The notes below the pieces were generated by a model. It saw only the letters and a program-made list of their open reading frames with translations, was not told the origin of the DNA and made no database searches. 64,000 nt of DNA, from positions 678,620 through 742,619 of the forward strand of contig NZ_LGRA01000018.1 in assembly GCF_003116095.1 (NCBI RefSeq), in the 5' to 3' direction. Of the stretch, positions 53,942 to 63,072 are shown one piece after another. Made by a program: the position numbers and the translations under genes. The DNA comes from Azospirillum sp. TSO35-2. GTDB lineage: Bacteria; Pseudomonadota; Alphaproteobacteria; Azospirillales; Azospirillaceae. The first letter of the stretch is position 1, and each line of letters starts with the position of its first letter.

Positions 53942-56421
53942 GCGTTCCCCCTGTAGCGGACGGGCGCCAGCGCGTTCAGCGCGTGGACCTCGCCATCCGG
54001 CGTTTCCCCATCCGATGCCCCCAGGCCAATCCCAATGCCCCCAGCCCGGGCGCACGGCCGCAGGCGAACCGTCCGTTCGACGCCGGGGGGCAGGTGGAAC
54101 CACGACTCCTCGGCGTGGAACCGCTCGTCCTCGACATGCACCGAACAGGCGAACCGCCGGGTGGCGAGCCGCAGCACCCAATCCCCTCCCCGCCGCTCGG
54201 CCACGGCCGTCAGGCCCAGATCCGCGCGCGGCAGCAAGCGTCCGCCAGGGAAATGATGTGACTCATCGATTGGTTCCCCACCACCATCGGCCGACACCAG
54301 TTGGGCCGTCACCGCGTCGTGCGGACACGGCCCGAACCGGTAGGCATAGGTGGCGTCAAAGAAGCGGTCCGACAACTCAGCCATTGGGAGAGCGACCGCC
54401 CCCCGCGCCGGAAGCGTCACCGGCCGCTCCACCCGCAGCACCGGCACCGCCCCGTCACGCCACGCCGTCAGCCGCAGCAGGGCGTCCACCGGCCGGGCGC
54501 CGTCGTTGACCAGATGCACCGCCAGCCCGTTCACCCCCTCGTCGGTCAGGATCACCCGCTGCGGACGGAAGGCGCGCTGCAGGGCGTGCCACGCCGGCTT
54601 GGGCGTGCCGTCGGCGGCGACGACGCCCCAGCCGGCCCCCGGCCACAGGTCGCGCCACTGCCAGACCAGCCCGCCGGCGCAGGAGGATCCCGCCCGGCGC
54701 CACTCGTCGAACACCGCCTGCATCACCTCGCCGGTCACCGCGCGCGACAGGCGGCGATAGCGGTCGGGATCCTCGGTGCGCAGCCGGCGCGGGTCGACGC
54801 GGTAGAGGTCTTCCAGATATTGGTCCCGCACATCCTCGAAGTCCCAGGAGGCGCCGGGGTCGCGCGGCACCCGTTCCTTCCAGCGCGGATGATGCAGCGC
54901 CGGCACGCCCAGCGGGTCGCCCTCCGGCACGTTGGCGAAGGCGAGGCATTCGCTGGCGAAGCGCACATCCGCCCGCCGCGCGTCGTCCAGCGGCCGCAGA
55001 TAGGCGCCGACGCCGTAATAGTGGCTGACCCCGGCGTTGGCGATGAAGGGCAGCGCCCCACCGCTGGGCGAGTTCGGCACCAGGACCAGGTCGGGCCGCC
55101 GCGCCGCCGCCTCCGCGGTCCACACCGCCTCCAGCGCCGGCTGGGTCCGGGAGGCGCGCGGCAGGCCGAGCATGGCCGCCTGCTGCTCCATCTCGCTGCC
55201 GCCGCACAGCACCGCCAGCGAAGGCGACGCCTGGGTGCGGTCGAGCAGCTGGGCGATCTCCGCCCGGACACTCTCCAGGAAGGCCGGGTCAGTCGGGTAG
55301 TCGAAGTTGGCGAGCATCGCGTCCTGCCAGACCAGGATGCCCAGCTCGTCGCACAGCTCGAAGAAGGCGTCGCCCTCGTACAGCATGGTGCCGCCGACGC
55401 GGACCATGTTGGCGCCGGCCTCGCGCATCTGGCGCAGGGCGGGCTCATAGACCGCACGGTCGGACGACAGGCCGACGATGTCGGGCGGGGTCCAGCAGCC
55501 GCCGCGGCAGAAGACGCGGACGCCGTTCACCAGCAGGGCGAAGCCGCGGCCATCCGGTCCGCGATCGACGGCGAGCGAACGGAAGCCGACCCGTCCCAAC
55601 TCGATGTCGGTCGTGCCGATGCGGGCGGTCACCGCGTGCAGCGCCGGCTCGCCATGGCTGTGCGGCCACCAGGGCGCCACCCCCGGCACCGTCAGGTCGG
55701 CGTGGAAGGCGTCGATCCCGTCGAAGGCCAGGGGGACGGCGGTGCCGGCGACCTCGACCGTGCCGGTGGTTCCGGCGGCCGCGCCCTCCACCGTCAGGCG
55801 CAGCGACAGGCGGCCGTCGCGGCCGTCGTAGCCGCTGCGCAGGTCGGCGGCGAGCACGCGCAGCGGGCCGCTGTCCTCCACCAGCTCCACCGGGCGGTAG
55901 GGACCGACGGCGTGGACCGGCGGGCACCAGCCCGGCATGTGGCCGAGCAGCGTGGTGCGGACGAAGCGCAGGGCCGCCGGCTCCGCCAGCTTGGTGCGCC
56001 AGCGCGCCCGACCCTTCTTCGCCGCCAGCGCCGGGTGCAGCGCGTGGAAGCGGATGGCCAGTTCGGCCTCGCCGTTCAGCGTCACCGGCACCTCGTGCGC
56101 CAGATGCATGCTGTCGGAGGTCAGGATGCATTCCCCGTCCAGCCGGACCTCCGCCAGGGTGGCGAGGCCGTGGAAGCGCAGGACGCGCGGTCCGTGGCCG
56201 TACAAACGTGTCAGGAAGAGACTGTCCGTGTCGTGCAGCGCGGACGGCGCCTCCAGCGACCACCGCCCGGCCGCGCGCAAGGCCTGGGCAGCGGTGCCGG
56301 GAACGGTCGCGGCAAGGGGTTCGCCTTGATCACCCGGCGCGCCGGGCGGCAGGAGGGACATCGTCCATCCATCCGTCAGGGCGGTGACCCGCCGTCCGCC
56401 GACCGATCTGATCCGCGCCAT
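53938..56421 (-). CDS. Glycoside hydrolase family 2 protein (beta-mannosidase-like)
   Basis: The 827-residue protein has the GH2 layout: sugar-binding jelly roll (~15-185), immunoglobulin-like domain (~190-285), TIM barrel (~290-600) and C-terminal beta domains. The acid/base would be E410 in LCGGSEME, where classical members have N-E, and the nucleophile E491 in FASECLAF. Both Glu are present but their surroundings are altered (GSE for GNNE). No signal peptide is visible, so it should be cytoplasmic. It sits in the carrier-protein operon, 6 bp after DUF1839, suggesting a glycosidic substrate or product in that pathway. Confidence 0.8.
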   Translation of the reverse strand: MARIRSVGGRRVTALTDGWTMSLLPPGAPGDQGEPLAATVPGTAAQALRAAGRWSLEAPSALHDTDSLFLTRLYGHGPRVLRFHGLATLAEVRLDGECILTSDSMHLAHEVPVTLNGEAELAIRFHALHPALAAKKGRARWRTKLAEPAALRFVRTTLLGHMPGWCPPVHAVGPYRPVELVEDSGPLRVLAADLRSGYDGRDGRLSLRLTVEGAAAGTTGTVEVAGTAVPLAFDGIDAFHADLTVPGVAPWWPHSHGEPALHAVTARIGTTDIELGRVGFRSLAVDRGPDGRGFALLVNGVRVFCRGGCWTPPDIVGLSSDRAVYEPALRQMREAGANMVRVGGTMLYEGDAFFELCDELGILVWQDAMLANFDYPTDPAFLESVRAEIAQLLDRTQASPSLAVLCGGSEMEQQAAMLGLPRASRTQPALEAVWTAEAAARRPDLVLVPNSPSGGALPFIANAGVSHYYGVGAYLRPLDDARRADVRFASECLAFANVPEGDPLGVPALHHPRWKERVPRDPGASWDFEDVRDQYLEDLYRVDPRRLRTEDPDRYRRLSRAVTGEVMQAVFDEWRRAGSSCAGGLVWQWRDLWPGAGWGVVAADGTPKPAWHALQRAFRPQRVILTDEGVNGLAVHLVNDGARPVDALLRLTAWRDGAVPVLRVERPVTLPARGAVALPMAELSDRFFDATYAYRFGPCPHDAVTAQLVSADGGGEPIDESHHFPGGRLLPRADLGLTAVAERRGGDWVLRLATRRFACSVHVEDERFHAEESWFHLPPGVERTVRLRPCARAGGIGIGLGASDGETPDGEVHALNALAPVRYRGNA

Positions 56422-56427
56422 CGCCCC

Positions 56428-57384
56428 TCACCCGTAGTGACGGTTCAAGGCGCCGAGCGCGGTGTCGTGGGCACGTTCCAGCCGGTCGAAGCTGTCGGTC
56501 AGGTCGGGGGCCTTGCGCCGCGCCACCGTGCGGGCAAGCTGGAACTGCATCGCCTTGGCGCCCTCGGCGATCGACCGGCAGGCCTCCACCGCCTCGGCCG
56601 GGCCGTCGAGCCAGCCGACATGGGCGCCCAGCAGCTCGAAATTGGCGCCGAGCTGGCGCAGCAGGTTGAAGGCGTAGAGGTGGAAATCCTCCATCGGCCG
56701 CGCCAGCAGCCGGTCGAGATGCTCCGGGAAGGCGGCGCGGTAGGCGGTCACCGGGTTGCCCGCCGGCCGCCGCGCCAGATGCCGCCGCATCAGGTCGAGC
56801 GAGGCGCCGACCAGCGCCCGGCCCTCCAGCGGCGGCCGGCCGGTCTTGACGAACTCGACATAGGGGAACAGCGGCCCTGCGGCGGCAGCGAAGGCGCCGT
56901 CATAGTCGGCGCCCTCCAGCCGGTAAAAGCCGGCGTTGTGGAAATAGTCCATCCAGCGCGCCGCCGGATCGATCCGCACGATGCCGACCGTCGTCTTGAC
57001 GTGGGTGGTGCCGTAGGAGGTGCCGCGGGTGTCGGGCAGGTGGAAGCCGTCGACCTCGACCAGCACCAGACCGCCGTCGGAGGTGCGGCGCAACTGCTCG
57101 GCGGCGTGGGCCTCGACGCTGTCGTAGATCGCCAGCTCCTGCACGCGCAGGCCGTACAGCGTCTCCAGATCCTCCAGCGGCACCTTGAAGAAGGTGAACT
57201 GGTCGCCCTCGAAGTCCTGGGTCACGGTGAAGCCCAGCATCGCCAGCGGGTCGAGCCCGCGGGCGTGCAGCGCCTCGATCCAGAGGTCGACGTAGCAGTT
57301 GGTCTCCGGCCAGATGCGCTCGCCCTGGTGCAGGGGGTGGCGGGCGTAGCCGTCGGGTCGGTGCGGCGTCCACATGATGCCCAT
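56428..57384 (-). CDS. DUF1839 protein, possible BtrH-like cysteine acyltransferase
   Basis: The 318-residue protein of unknown function has C30 in ETNCYVDLWIEALHARG. A later block LVLVEVDGFHLPDTRGTSYG carries D112, with H128 in TTHVKTTVGI, and then YFHNAGFY. The order Cys ... VEVD ... His resembles the papain-like BtrH_N domain, which moves an aminoacyl chain from a carrier protein to an aminoglycoside. This similarity is my inference. Its start codon touches the stop of the amino acid:carrier-protein ligase, so it likely acts on the ligase's product. Confidence 0.65.
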   Translation of the reverse strand: MGIMWTPHRPDGYARHPLHQGERIWPETNCYVDLWIEALHARGLDPLAMLGFTVTQDFEGDQFTFFKVPLEDLETLYGLRVQELAIYDSVEAHAAEQLRRTSDGGLVLVEVDGFHLPDTRGTSYGTTHVKTTVGIVRIDPAARWMDYFHNAGFYRLEGADYDGAFAAAAGPLFPYVEFVKTGRPPLEGRALVGASLDLMRRHLARRPAGNPVTAYRAAFPEHLDRLLARPMEDFHLYAFNLLRQLGANFELLGAHVGWLDGPAEAVEACRSIAEGAKAMQFQLARTVARRKAPDLTDSFDRLERAHDTALGALNRHYG

Positions 57385-58310
57385 CAGCCCCACAGCACCT
57401 GACGGACCGCCGCCGGCCAGGATTCCGGGTCGAAGCCGTGGTGGCGGAACAGCGCCAGCGCCACGCGCTCCATCCCGAAGCCGACGCAGGCGGTGTGCGC
57501 GACCGCGCCGTCGGCGCCGTGGATGTCCCACAGATGGCCGAAATGGTCCTGGTGGTAGTTGAAGCTGAGGCAGGCGGTCGGCTTCTCCACGCTGGTGATC
57601 GGGATCAGCAGCTCGAATTTCAGCTTCTGCTCGCGCTGGCTGCTCGACAGCATGGCGCCGGCCCGGCCGAAGAAGGGGTCGTTGGCGACGTCGACGTCGA
57701 GCGGCACCCCCAGCGAGGCCATCATCGCCCGGCCGCGCTCCAGCCACAGCTCGCGGAACGCCACGACCTGGTCGGGCGTGCCGATGCGGATGTACTCGCG
57801 CATGCGGAACAGCTGCATGCGGGCGGGGTCGATCGACGGCTCGTGCCGGAAGCAGTAGGAGAAGACGTCGATCAGGTGGCCCTCGTCCGGCAGCGCGCCG
57901 CGCCGTGCGATGGTCGGGTAGACCGGGTAGCAGGCCGCCGGGGTCATCACCACGTCGGTCGCCGCCTGGTCCTCGGTCCAGTCCTGGCCCTCCTCCAGCC
58001 GGCGCAGCAGGGTGCGGTGCGCCTTCTCGTCGCCGGCGAAGCTGTGGATGGTGCCGGCCAGATGCGGGAAGCTCTTCAGATACTCGCTTTCCTCGAAATA
58101 CCGGCGGTTGAGGGCGGGCGGAAAGCGCATGACCTCCGCGCCGTCGCCGCCGCCCCAGCGGGTGACCAGGGCGTCGAACCGCTCCACCACGTCCTCGAAC
58201 ACGCCGCTGCGGCCGTACAGGCCATCCACGCCGGTCGGGATCAGAAGGCCCGCGTCGACCAGCTCGTCGCGATAGGCCGCTTGCGCCGCCGCTGCATCCA
58301 TCATGTTCAT
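57384..58310 (-). CDS. Amino acid:[carrier protein] ligase (SerRS-like class II)
   Basis: The 308-residue class II aaRS homologue lacks a tRNA-binding domain. Motif 2 is YCFRHEPS (R155-H-E157) and motif 3 is [12 protein letters not shown]. The zinc ligands are C127, E172 and C275; their spacing (45 and 103) equals that of C131/E176/C279 that I recall for Bradyrhizobium Bll0957. That enzyme loads glycine or alanine on the phosphopantetheine of a small carrier protein. A carrier-protein gene lies two genes upstream in the same operon. All junctions overlap (ATGA before, TGATG after). Confidence 0.9.
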   Translation of the reverse strand: MNMMDAAAAQAAYRDELVDAGLLIPTGVDGLYGRSGVFEDVVERFDALVTRWGGGDGAEVMRFPPALNRRYFEESEYLKSFPHLAGTIHSFAGDEKAHRTLLRRLEEGQDWTEDQAATDVVMTPAACYPVYPTIARRGALPDEGHLIDVFSYCFRHEPSIDPARMQLFRMREYIRIGTPDQVVAFRELWLERGRAMMASLGVPLDVDVANDPFFGRAGAMLSSSQREQKLKFELLIPITSVEKPTACLSFNYHQDHFGHLWDIHGADGAVAHTACVGFGMERVALALFRHHGFDPESWPAAVRQVLWG

Positions 58311-59476
58311 TCGAATGGCCCCGATCCGTCCCGTTGAACGAGAAGCTGAGTGGCGATGTGCGACATGATCCGGTCGTTGCCGATCATCAGCGCGGCGGAA
58401 TGGGCGTCGCGCAGGTGGCGGCCCAGGCTGTAGGGGGTGTCGTTGCGGTAGCCGGCCAGCCCGCAGGTGCGGATCGCCGCCTCCACCACCTCGCGCACCA
58501 GCTCCGAGGTGGTGACCTTCAGCGTGCCCATCGCGGTGGCGAAGGACAGGCCGGTCAGCAGCTCCGGCGAGCCGCTGGCCAGCTCGTACTGGCGGATGGC
58601 GGTCAGGATGGCGGCCTTCATCGACTGCAGCCTGGCCGTCGCCTCCGCCAGCCGGACGGCCGAGGCCGGGGTGGTGCCCGGCTTGCGCTTGGCCTCCGAC
58701 CGGACATAGGCGCGGGCGCGGCTGACGGCGTCGGCGGCGATGCCGAGCCAGGTGCTGCTCCACAGGATGTGGGTCACCGGCAGCATGGTCTGGGCCGACA
58801 GGTCGGCGTAGGGCAGCGGCAGGATCTGGTCGATGCCGCCCGCCGCCTCCAGCCGGTAGCCGTCGGAGCAGGTGCCGCGCATGCCCATCGCGTCCCACAG
58901 CGTCGTCTTCTCCAGCCGGTAGTCCTCCTTGGTCACCACCACCAGCACCTGGTCGGAGGAGGGCGCCTCCGGGTTGCGGCGCGCGGTGACCAGGATCACG
59001 TCGGACTGGTCGCCGTAGGAGATGACCGAAGCGTTCTTGGCCAGGGTGAAGCGGTCGCCCTCGGCCCGGACGGCGCAGACGCTGTTGCGGATGTCGCCGC
59101 CGGTCTCCGCCTCCGTCGTCGCCGAGCCGAGCAGAAGCTGGTCGGCGGCGATGCGGGTCATCAGGGCGCGGTGCCAGCCGTCGCGGCCGTGGTTGACCAG
59201 ACAGGCGACCTGGATCTGGTGCATGGCGTAGATCATGCCGGTGGCGGCACAGCCGCGGGCCAGCGCGTGGCAGGCCGACGCCACGTCGAACAGCGAGGCG
59301 CCGCTGCCGCCGCAGTCGGCCGGGACCATGACGCCCAGCAGCCCCTGTTCGCGCAGCGCGTCGAACGCCTCGGCGGGGAACCGGCTGTTGCGGTCGACGT
59401 CGTCGGCGTGGCGCGCCGCGATCCCGGCCCCGACGGCACGCGCCCGGGCGGCGAGACCTGGGACCGCCGCGTTCAC
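58307..59476 (-). CDS. Acyl-CoA-dehydrogenase-family flavoprotein, catalytic Glu replaced
   Basis: The 389-residue ACAD-fold protein has an N-terminal helical domain ([21 protein letters not shown]), mid beta domain ([33 protein letters not shown]) and C-terminal bundle ([33 protein letters not shown]). Where medium-chain enzymes have the catalytic Glu (YEGT), it has MIGN. The alternative isovaleryl-type Glu position also lacks Glu. The GTG start overlaps the carrier-protein stop (GTGA). It may act on an aminoacyl-S-carrier protein, as prolyl-carrier dehydrogenases do, or have another activity. Confidence 0.85.
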   Translation of the reverse strand: MNAAVPGLAARARAVGAGIAARHADDVDRNSRFPAEAFDALREQGLLGVMVPADCGGSGASLFDVASACHALARGCAATGMIYAMHQIQVACLVNHGRDGWHRALMTRIAADQLLLGSATTEAETGGDIRNSVCAVRAEGDRFTLAKNASVISYGDQSDVILVTARRNPEAPSSDQVLVVVTKEDYRLEKTTLWDAMGMRGTCSDGYRLEAAGGIDQILPLPYADLSAQTMLPVTHILWSSTWLGIAADAVSRARAYVRSEAKRKPGTTPASAVRLAEATARLQSMKAAILTAIRQYELASGSPELLTGLSFATAMGTLKVTTSELVREVVEAAIRTCGLAGYRNDTPYSLGRHLRDAHSAALMIGNDRIMSHIATQLLVQRDGSGPFE

Positions 59477-59835
59477 GCGACGTCCCCGTCGAGCAGGCCG
59501 CGCACCGCGTCGCGGATGGCCGCCATGCTTTCGAAGGTGCGGCGGTTCAGCAGTTTTTCCGGAAACTCGACGTCGAACTGCTCCTCCAGCCCCAGCATCA
59601 GGCCGACGCAGCCGTGCGAGGTGAGGCCGGCGGCGTAGAGGTCGTCGTCGGCGTGCAGCGTGGCGGCGTCGACCGCCAGCCCGCCGCATTCGGCCAGCAC
59701 GGCGCGGATGTCGGCGATCATCTGTTCATCGGTGCCGCCGATCCCGGCGGCGTGCGGTCCGGCGGAAGGCGATCCAGCGGTCTGCGAGCCATCGTAGGAC
59801 GAGTTGGCGAAGACGGGGCTGACATCCTGCGGCAT
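59473..59835 (-). CDS. Acyl carrier protein-like phosphopantetheine carrier
   Basis: The 120-residue protein has a disordered N-terminal extension (~1-33) and a carrier domain ([53 protein letters not shown]). The phosphopantetheine serine is S73 in GLTSHG, a variant of the usual GLDSL. It is the first gene of the six-gene operon and the expected acceptor of the amino acid activated by the ligase. The start at 59835 has GAGG upstream; an in-frame Met 14 codons earlier is less likely. Confidence 0.87.
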   Translation of the reverse strand: MPQDVSPVFANSSYDGSQTAGSPSAGPHAAGIGGTDEQMIADIRAVLAECGGLAVDAATLHADDDLYAAGLTSHGCVGLMLGLEEQFDVEFPEKLLNRRTFESMAAIRDAVRGLLDGDVA

Positions 59836-60401
59836 TCTCGGAACCTCTTGGAAACGCGATAGTCCCAAGCTAGCCACGCCACCCAGGTGCTTCCAGGCGG
59901 CATCGGTATGGCAGTGCCGCTATCCTTGTGATGAGGTTTTCGCCGGATGGGGTAAGCAGACGGATAGCGTCGGCCGATGGTGACGGCCACGGTCCGGACG
60001 GCAGGCCGGCCGCCGGGCCGGGGCCATAAACCTTGAGCTGTAGCGCGGAAATAGGCCGTTGGGCGACGGCCCCGCCGGAGCGGCCGAACGGCATGGAGTG
60101 CCACGAAGGGGGTAGCCGGGTACGCCGGAAAACCGGATTACCCCATTCGGAAAGACGGCGTGCAGCAAGGCCGGGGGCTTCCGTATGATGGAAGTTCCTG
60201 CAGTGTTTTTTCATGATAGTGGAAAACAGATTGACGCGGCATCGCGCAGTGGAAACCATGCCCGGGCCGGTGTGACCGATCGCCGCAGAGCCCATTCAGG
60301 GGTTGCGGTTCCGCGCCTGCGATCAACGCGCAGGCGCGGTCGGTAGGGGGCGACCGGCGTCCGGGACTTGCGACCACACCCGCCGGGAGACACCACGCAT
60401 C
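59836..60401. other. 566-bp divergent region between the carrier-protein operon and the chemoreceptor
   Basis: No gene is convincing here. There is an AT-rich patch at about 60195-60235 and a strong 11-bp hairpin, CCGCGCCTGCG/CGCAGGCGCGG (60311-60339), 60 bp before the chemoreceptor start. Promoters for both operons must lie here. The length allows an unannotated small RNA, which I cannot show. Confidence 0.4.
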
Positions 60402-63062
60402 ATGGCCTCACACATCCTGGACAGCGCCGCATCGGCTGCTGCGCATTCCGGCGACCGTTCGGGTCCCGCCACCGGCCGCCGCCTCGGCGTGCGCGCCAAG
60501 CTGCTGCTGGCCTTCGCCGGCATGGCGGCGATGACGGTGGCGGCCAGCGCCGTCGGGCTGGTCTCCTTCGCCGCGGTGGAAACGCCGATGGCGCAGATCG
60601 CCGACACCACCCTGCCGGAGATGGAGCTGGCGACCCGGCTGGCCGGCGAAAGCAGCCGCATCGCCACGGCGGCCCCGACCCTGGACGGCGCCGACACCCA
60701 GCAGGAACGCGAGCGCATCCAGTCCGAAACCCAGGGCCGCGCCCGGACCTTCCTGGCCCTGGTCGACGATCTGGCCAACCGCCGGCCGCGGGATCCGCTG
60801 CTGTCGGAGGTGCGCGACACCGGAAAGGCGCTGATCGGGACGCTCGACACCGAAAACGAGGCGGTGGCCCGCCGCCTGTCGGCGCAGGCCCGCCGCGAGG
60901 CCGCCACCGCCCGGCTGACGCAGGTCTATGACGGCTTCCTCAAGACGCTGGGGCCGCTGGTCGACCGCGCCGGCCAAGCCCTGCACGACAAGGGCGAGGC
61001 GCTGGACGGCGGGACCGACCGCGACATGCGGAGCCTGTCCGACGCCATCCGCTCGATGATCGCGCTCTATGACCTGCGGGGCAGCATCGCCGGTGCGCTC
61101 GACGCCATGAACCGCTCCGGCACCGCGCCCAGCGCGGCGGCCATCGCCCAGCTTCAGCAGGCCTATCTGGAATCCTCGTCCCAGGTGACCGCCACCGTCG
61201 GCACGCTGGGCGACCGGCTGCCGCCGGGGACCGCCGGGAAGATCGAGACGCTGTTCCTCTACGGCTACGGCAAGGGCAACGTGTTCGACCTGCGCCGCGC
61301 CGCGCTGGACGGCACGGAGAACAGCGACGGCGCCGTCGACCGCAAGCTCGACGACCGGCTGACCGAGGCGCGGGCGCGCGCCGCCGAGCTGCTCGACGCG
61401 CTGCAGGCGCCGCTGCGCCGGGTGCAGAGCGAGATCAAGCGCGCCAACTTCGACGTCCGCTCGCAGGTCCAGGACGCCATCCAGGATCTGCTGGGCCGCG
61501 GCCTGGACCGTTTCCGCACCCATCTGGAGCTGTCGACCTACGGCACCGCCCTGGCCGGCGTGCTGAACGAGGCGGCGCAGGCGCCCGACGCCGCGCGGCT
61601 GGAGGTGCTGGAGGCGCGCTTCGCCGCCACCGCGATGGCGCTCGATGGGCGTGTGTCGAAGCTTGGCGACGAGGGCGAGGGCAAGGGGGAAGACGGCGCC
61701 GGCAAGGCCGCCATCGCCGCCGCGATCGACGCGCTGTCGGCTTTCGGCCGCGGCGACGACGGCATCATCGCCCTGCGGCGGGCCGAGCTGGCGGCGGGCG
61801 CCGACACCGCGCGGGTGCTGGCGGACAACCGGACGCTGGCCGAACGCTTCGCCACCACCGTCGACCGCCAGATCGCCGCGATGAAGACGGAGGCGGAGAC
61901 GGCCGTCGCCGGAACCGGCGGGACCATCGCCGCCGGCCGCCGGATGCTGATCCTGTTCGCCATCGGCAGTCTGGTCGGCGCGGTGGCGCTGGCCTGGTTC
62001 GTCGTCGGGCGCCACATCGTCGCCCGGCTCAGCCTGTTGTCCGACGCCATGCGGGCGATCGCCGCCGGCGACCTGAACGCCGCGATCCCGGCCGTCGGCG
62101 CCGACGAGATCGGCGACATGACCCGCGCGCTGGCCGTCTTCCGCGACACCGCCAACGCCGCCAACGAGGCCAACGCCCGCGCTGAAACCGAACGCCGCCG
62201 CGCCGCCGGGGAGCGCCGCCGCGCCATGGTCGAGATGGCGGAAAGCTTCGAAAGCAGCGTGCGCGGCGTCCTCGACCGCGTCGCCCACGTCGCCGGCGAC
62301 ATGCAGGGCATGGCCGAGCGGATGACCCGCAGCGCCGACACCACCGCCGCCGAGGCGACGACGGCCGCCAGCACCTCGCAGCAGGCGGAAGGCAACGTCA
62401 AGGCGGTGGCCGCCGCGACGGAGGAGCTGTCGGCCTCGATCCAGGAGATCGGCAGTCAGGTCCACGCCTCAAGCCAGATCGCCCGCAAGGCCGCCGACGA
62501 GGCGGAGCGCACCGACCGCACGGTGGAGGGCCTGTCGCAGACCGCCAACAAGATCGGCGAGGTGGTTGGCCTGATCCAGTCGATCGCCGGCCAGACCAAC
62601 CTGCTGGCGCTGAACGCCACCATCGAGGCGGCGCGCGCCGGCGAGGCCGGCAAGGGCTTCGCGGTCGTCGCCAGCGAGGTCAAGCTGCTCGCCGGCCAGA
62701 CCGCCAAGGCCACCGGCGAGATCCAGGCGCGCATCGCCGAAATCCAGACCGCGTCGGGCACCGCGGTGGAGACGATCGGCGCCGTCACCCGCACCATCGC
62801 CCGCATCAACGAAATCGCCGGCGAGGTTGCCGCCGCGGTCGAACAGCAGACCGCCGCGGTGGGCGAGATCGCCGCCAACATCCACGACGCCGCCGACGGC
62901 ACCCGCGCCGTGTCCGCCAACATCGGCGCCGTCACCACCGCCGCCGCGTCGGCCGAGCAGGCGTCCGCCGTCATGGTGCGGTCGGTCGACACCGTCACCG
63001 GCGACGCCGGCCGGATGCGGCAGGAGGTCGACGGCTTCCTGTCGGCGCTGCGCGCGTCCTGA
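60402..63062 (+). CDS. Methyl-accepting chemotaxis protein
   Basis: The 886-residue chemoreceptor has TM1 at residues ~28-52 ([20 protein letters not shown]), a very long periplasmic sensor region (~55-515) of alternating helices, TM2 (~516-540) and HAMP ([20 protein letters not shown]). A helical cytoplasmic signalling domain follows with the conserved tip [20 protein letters not shown] and [16 protein letters not shown]. The sensor is about twice the usual size and helical, so it may bind its ligand directly in a helical-bundle domain. RBS GGGAGA is upstream. Confidence 0.95.
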   Translation: MASHILDSAASAAAHSGDRSGPATGRRLGVRAKLLLAFAGMAAMTVAASAVGLVSFAAVETPMAQIADTTLPEMELATRLAGESSRIATAAPTLDGADTQQERERIQSETQGRARTFLALVDDLANRRPRDPLLSEVRDTGKALIGTLDTENEAVARRLSAQARREAATARLTQVYDGFLKTLGPLVDRAGQALHDKGEALDGGTDRDMRSLSDAIRSMIALYDLRGSIAGALDAMNRSGTAPSAAAIAQLQQAYLESSSQVTATVGTLGDRLPPGTAGKIETLFLYGYGKGNVFDLRRAALDGTENSDGAVDRKLDDRLTEARARAAELLDALQAPLRRVQSEIKRANFDVRSQVQDAIQDLLGRGLDRFRTHLELSTYGTALAGVLNEAAQAPDAARLEVLEARFAATAMALDGRVSKLGDEGEGKGEDGAGKAAIAAAIDALSAFGRGDDGIIALRRAELAAGADTARVLADNRTLAERFATTVDRQIAAMKTEAETAVAGTGGTIAAGRRMLILFAIGSLVGAVALAWFVVGRHIVARLSLLSDAMRAIAAGDLNAAIPAVGADEIGDMTRALAVFRDTANAANEANARAETERRRAAGERRRAMVEMAESFESSVRGVLDRVAHVAGDMQGMAERMTRSADTTAAEATTAASTSQQAEGNVKAVAAATEELSASIQEIGSQVHASSQIARKAADEAERTDRTVEGLSQTANKIGEVVGLIQSIAGQTNLLALNATIEAARAGEAGKGFAVVASEVKLLAGQTAKATGEIQARIAEIQTASGTAVETIGAVTRTIARINEIAGEVAAAVEQQTAAVGEIAANIHDAADGTRAVSANIGAVTTAAASAEQASAVMVRSVDTVTGDAGRMRQEVDGFLSALRAS

Positions 63063-63072
63063 CCGGAGCGCG

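Noticed and set aside
57384..58310. Truncated seryl-tRNA synthetase pseudogene
   Set aside because: The protein is intact at the length of amino acid:carrier-protein ligases, keeps its zinc ligands and sits in an operon with a carrier protein.
59870..60377. Minus-strand frames in the region between the carrier-protein operon and the chemoreceptor
   Set aside because: They lack RBS and codon bias, and I recognise no family; more likely a long regulatory region.
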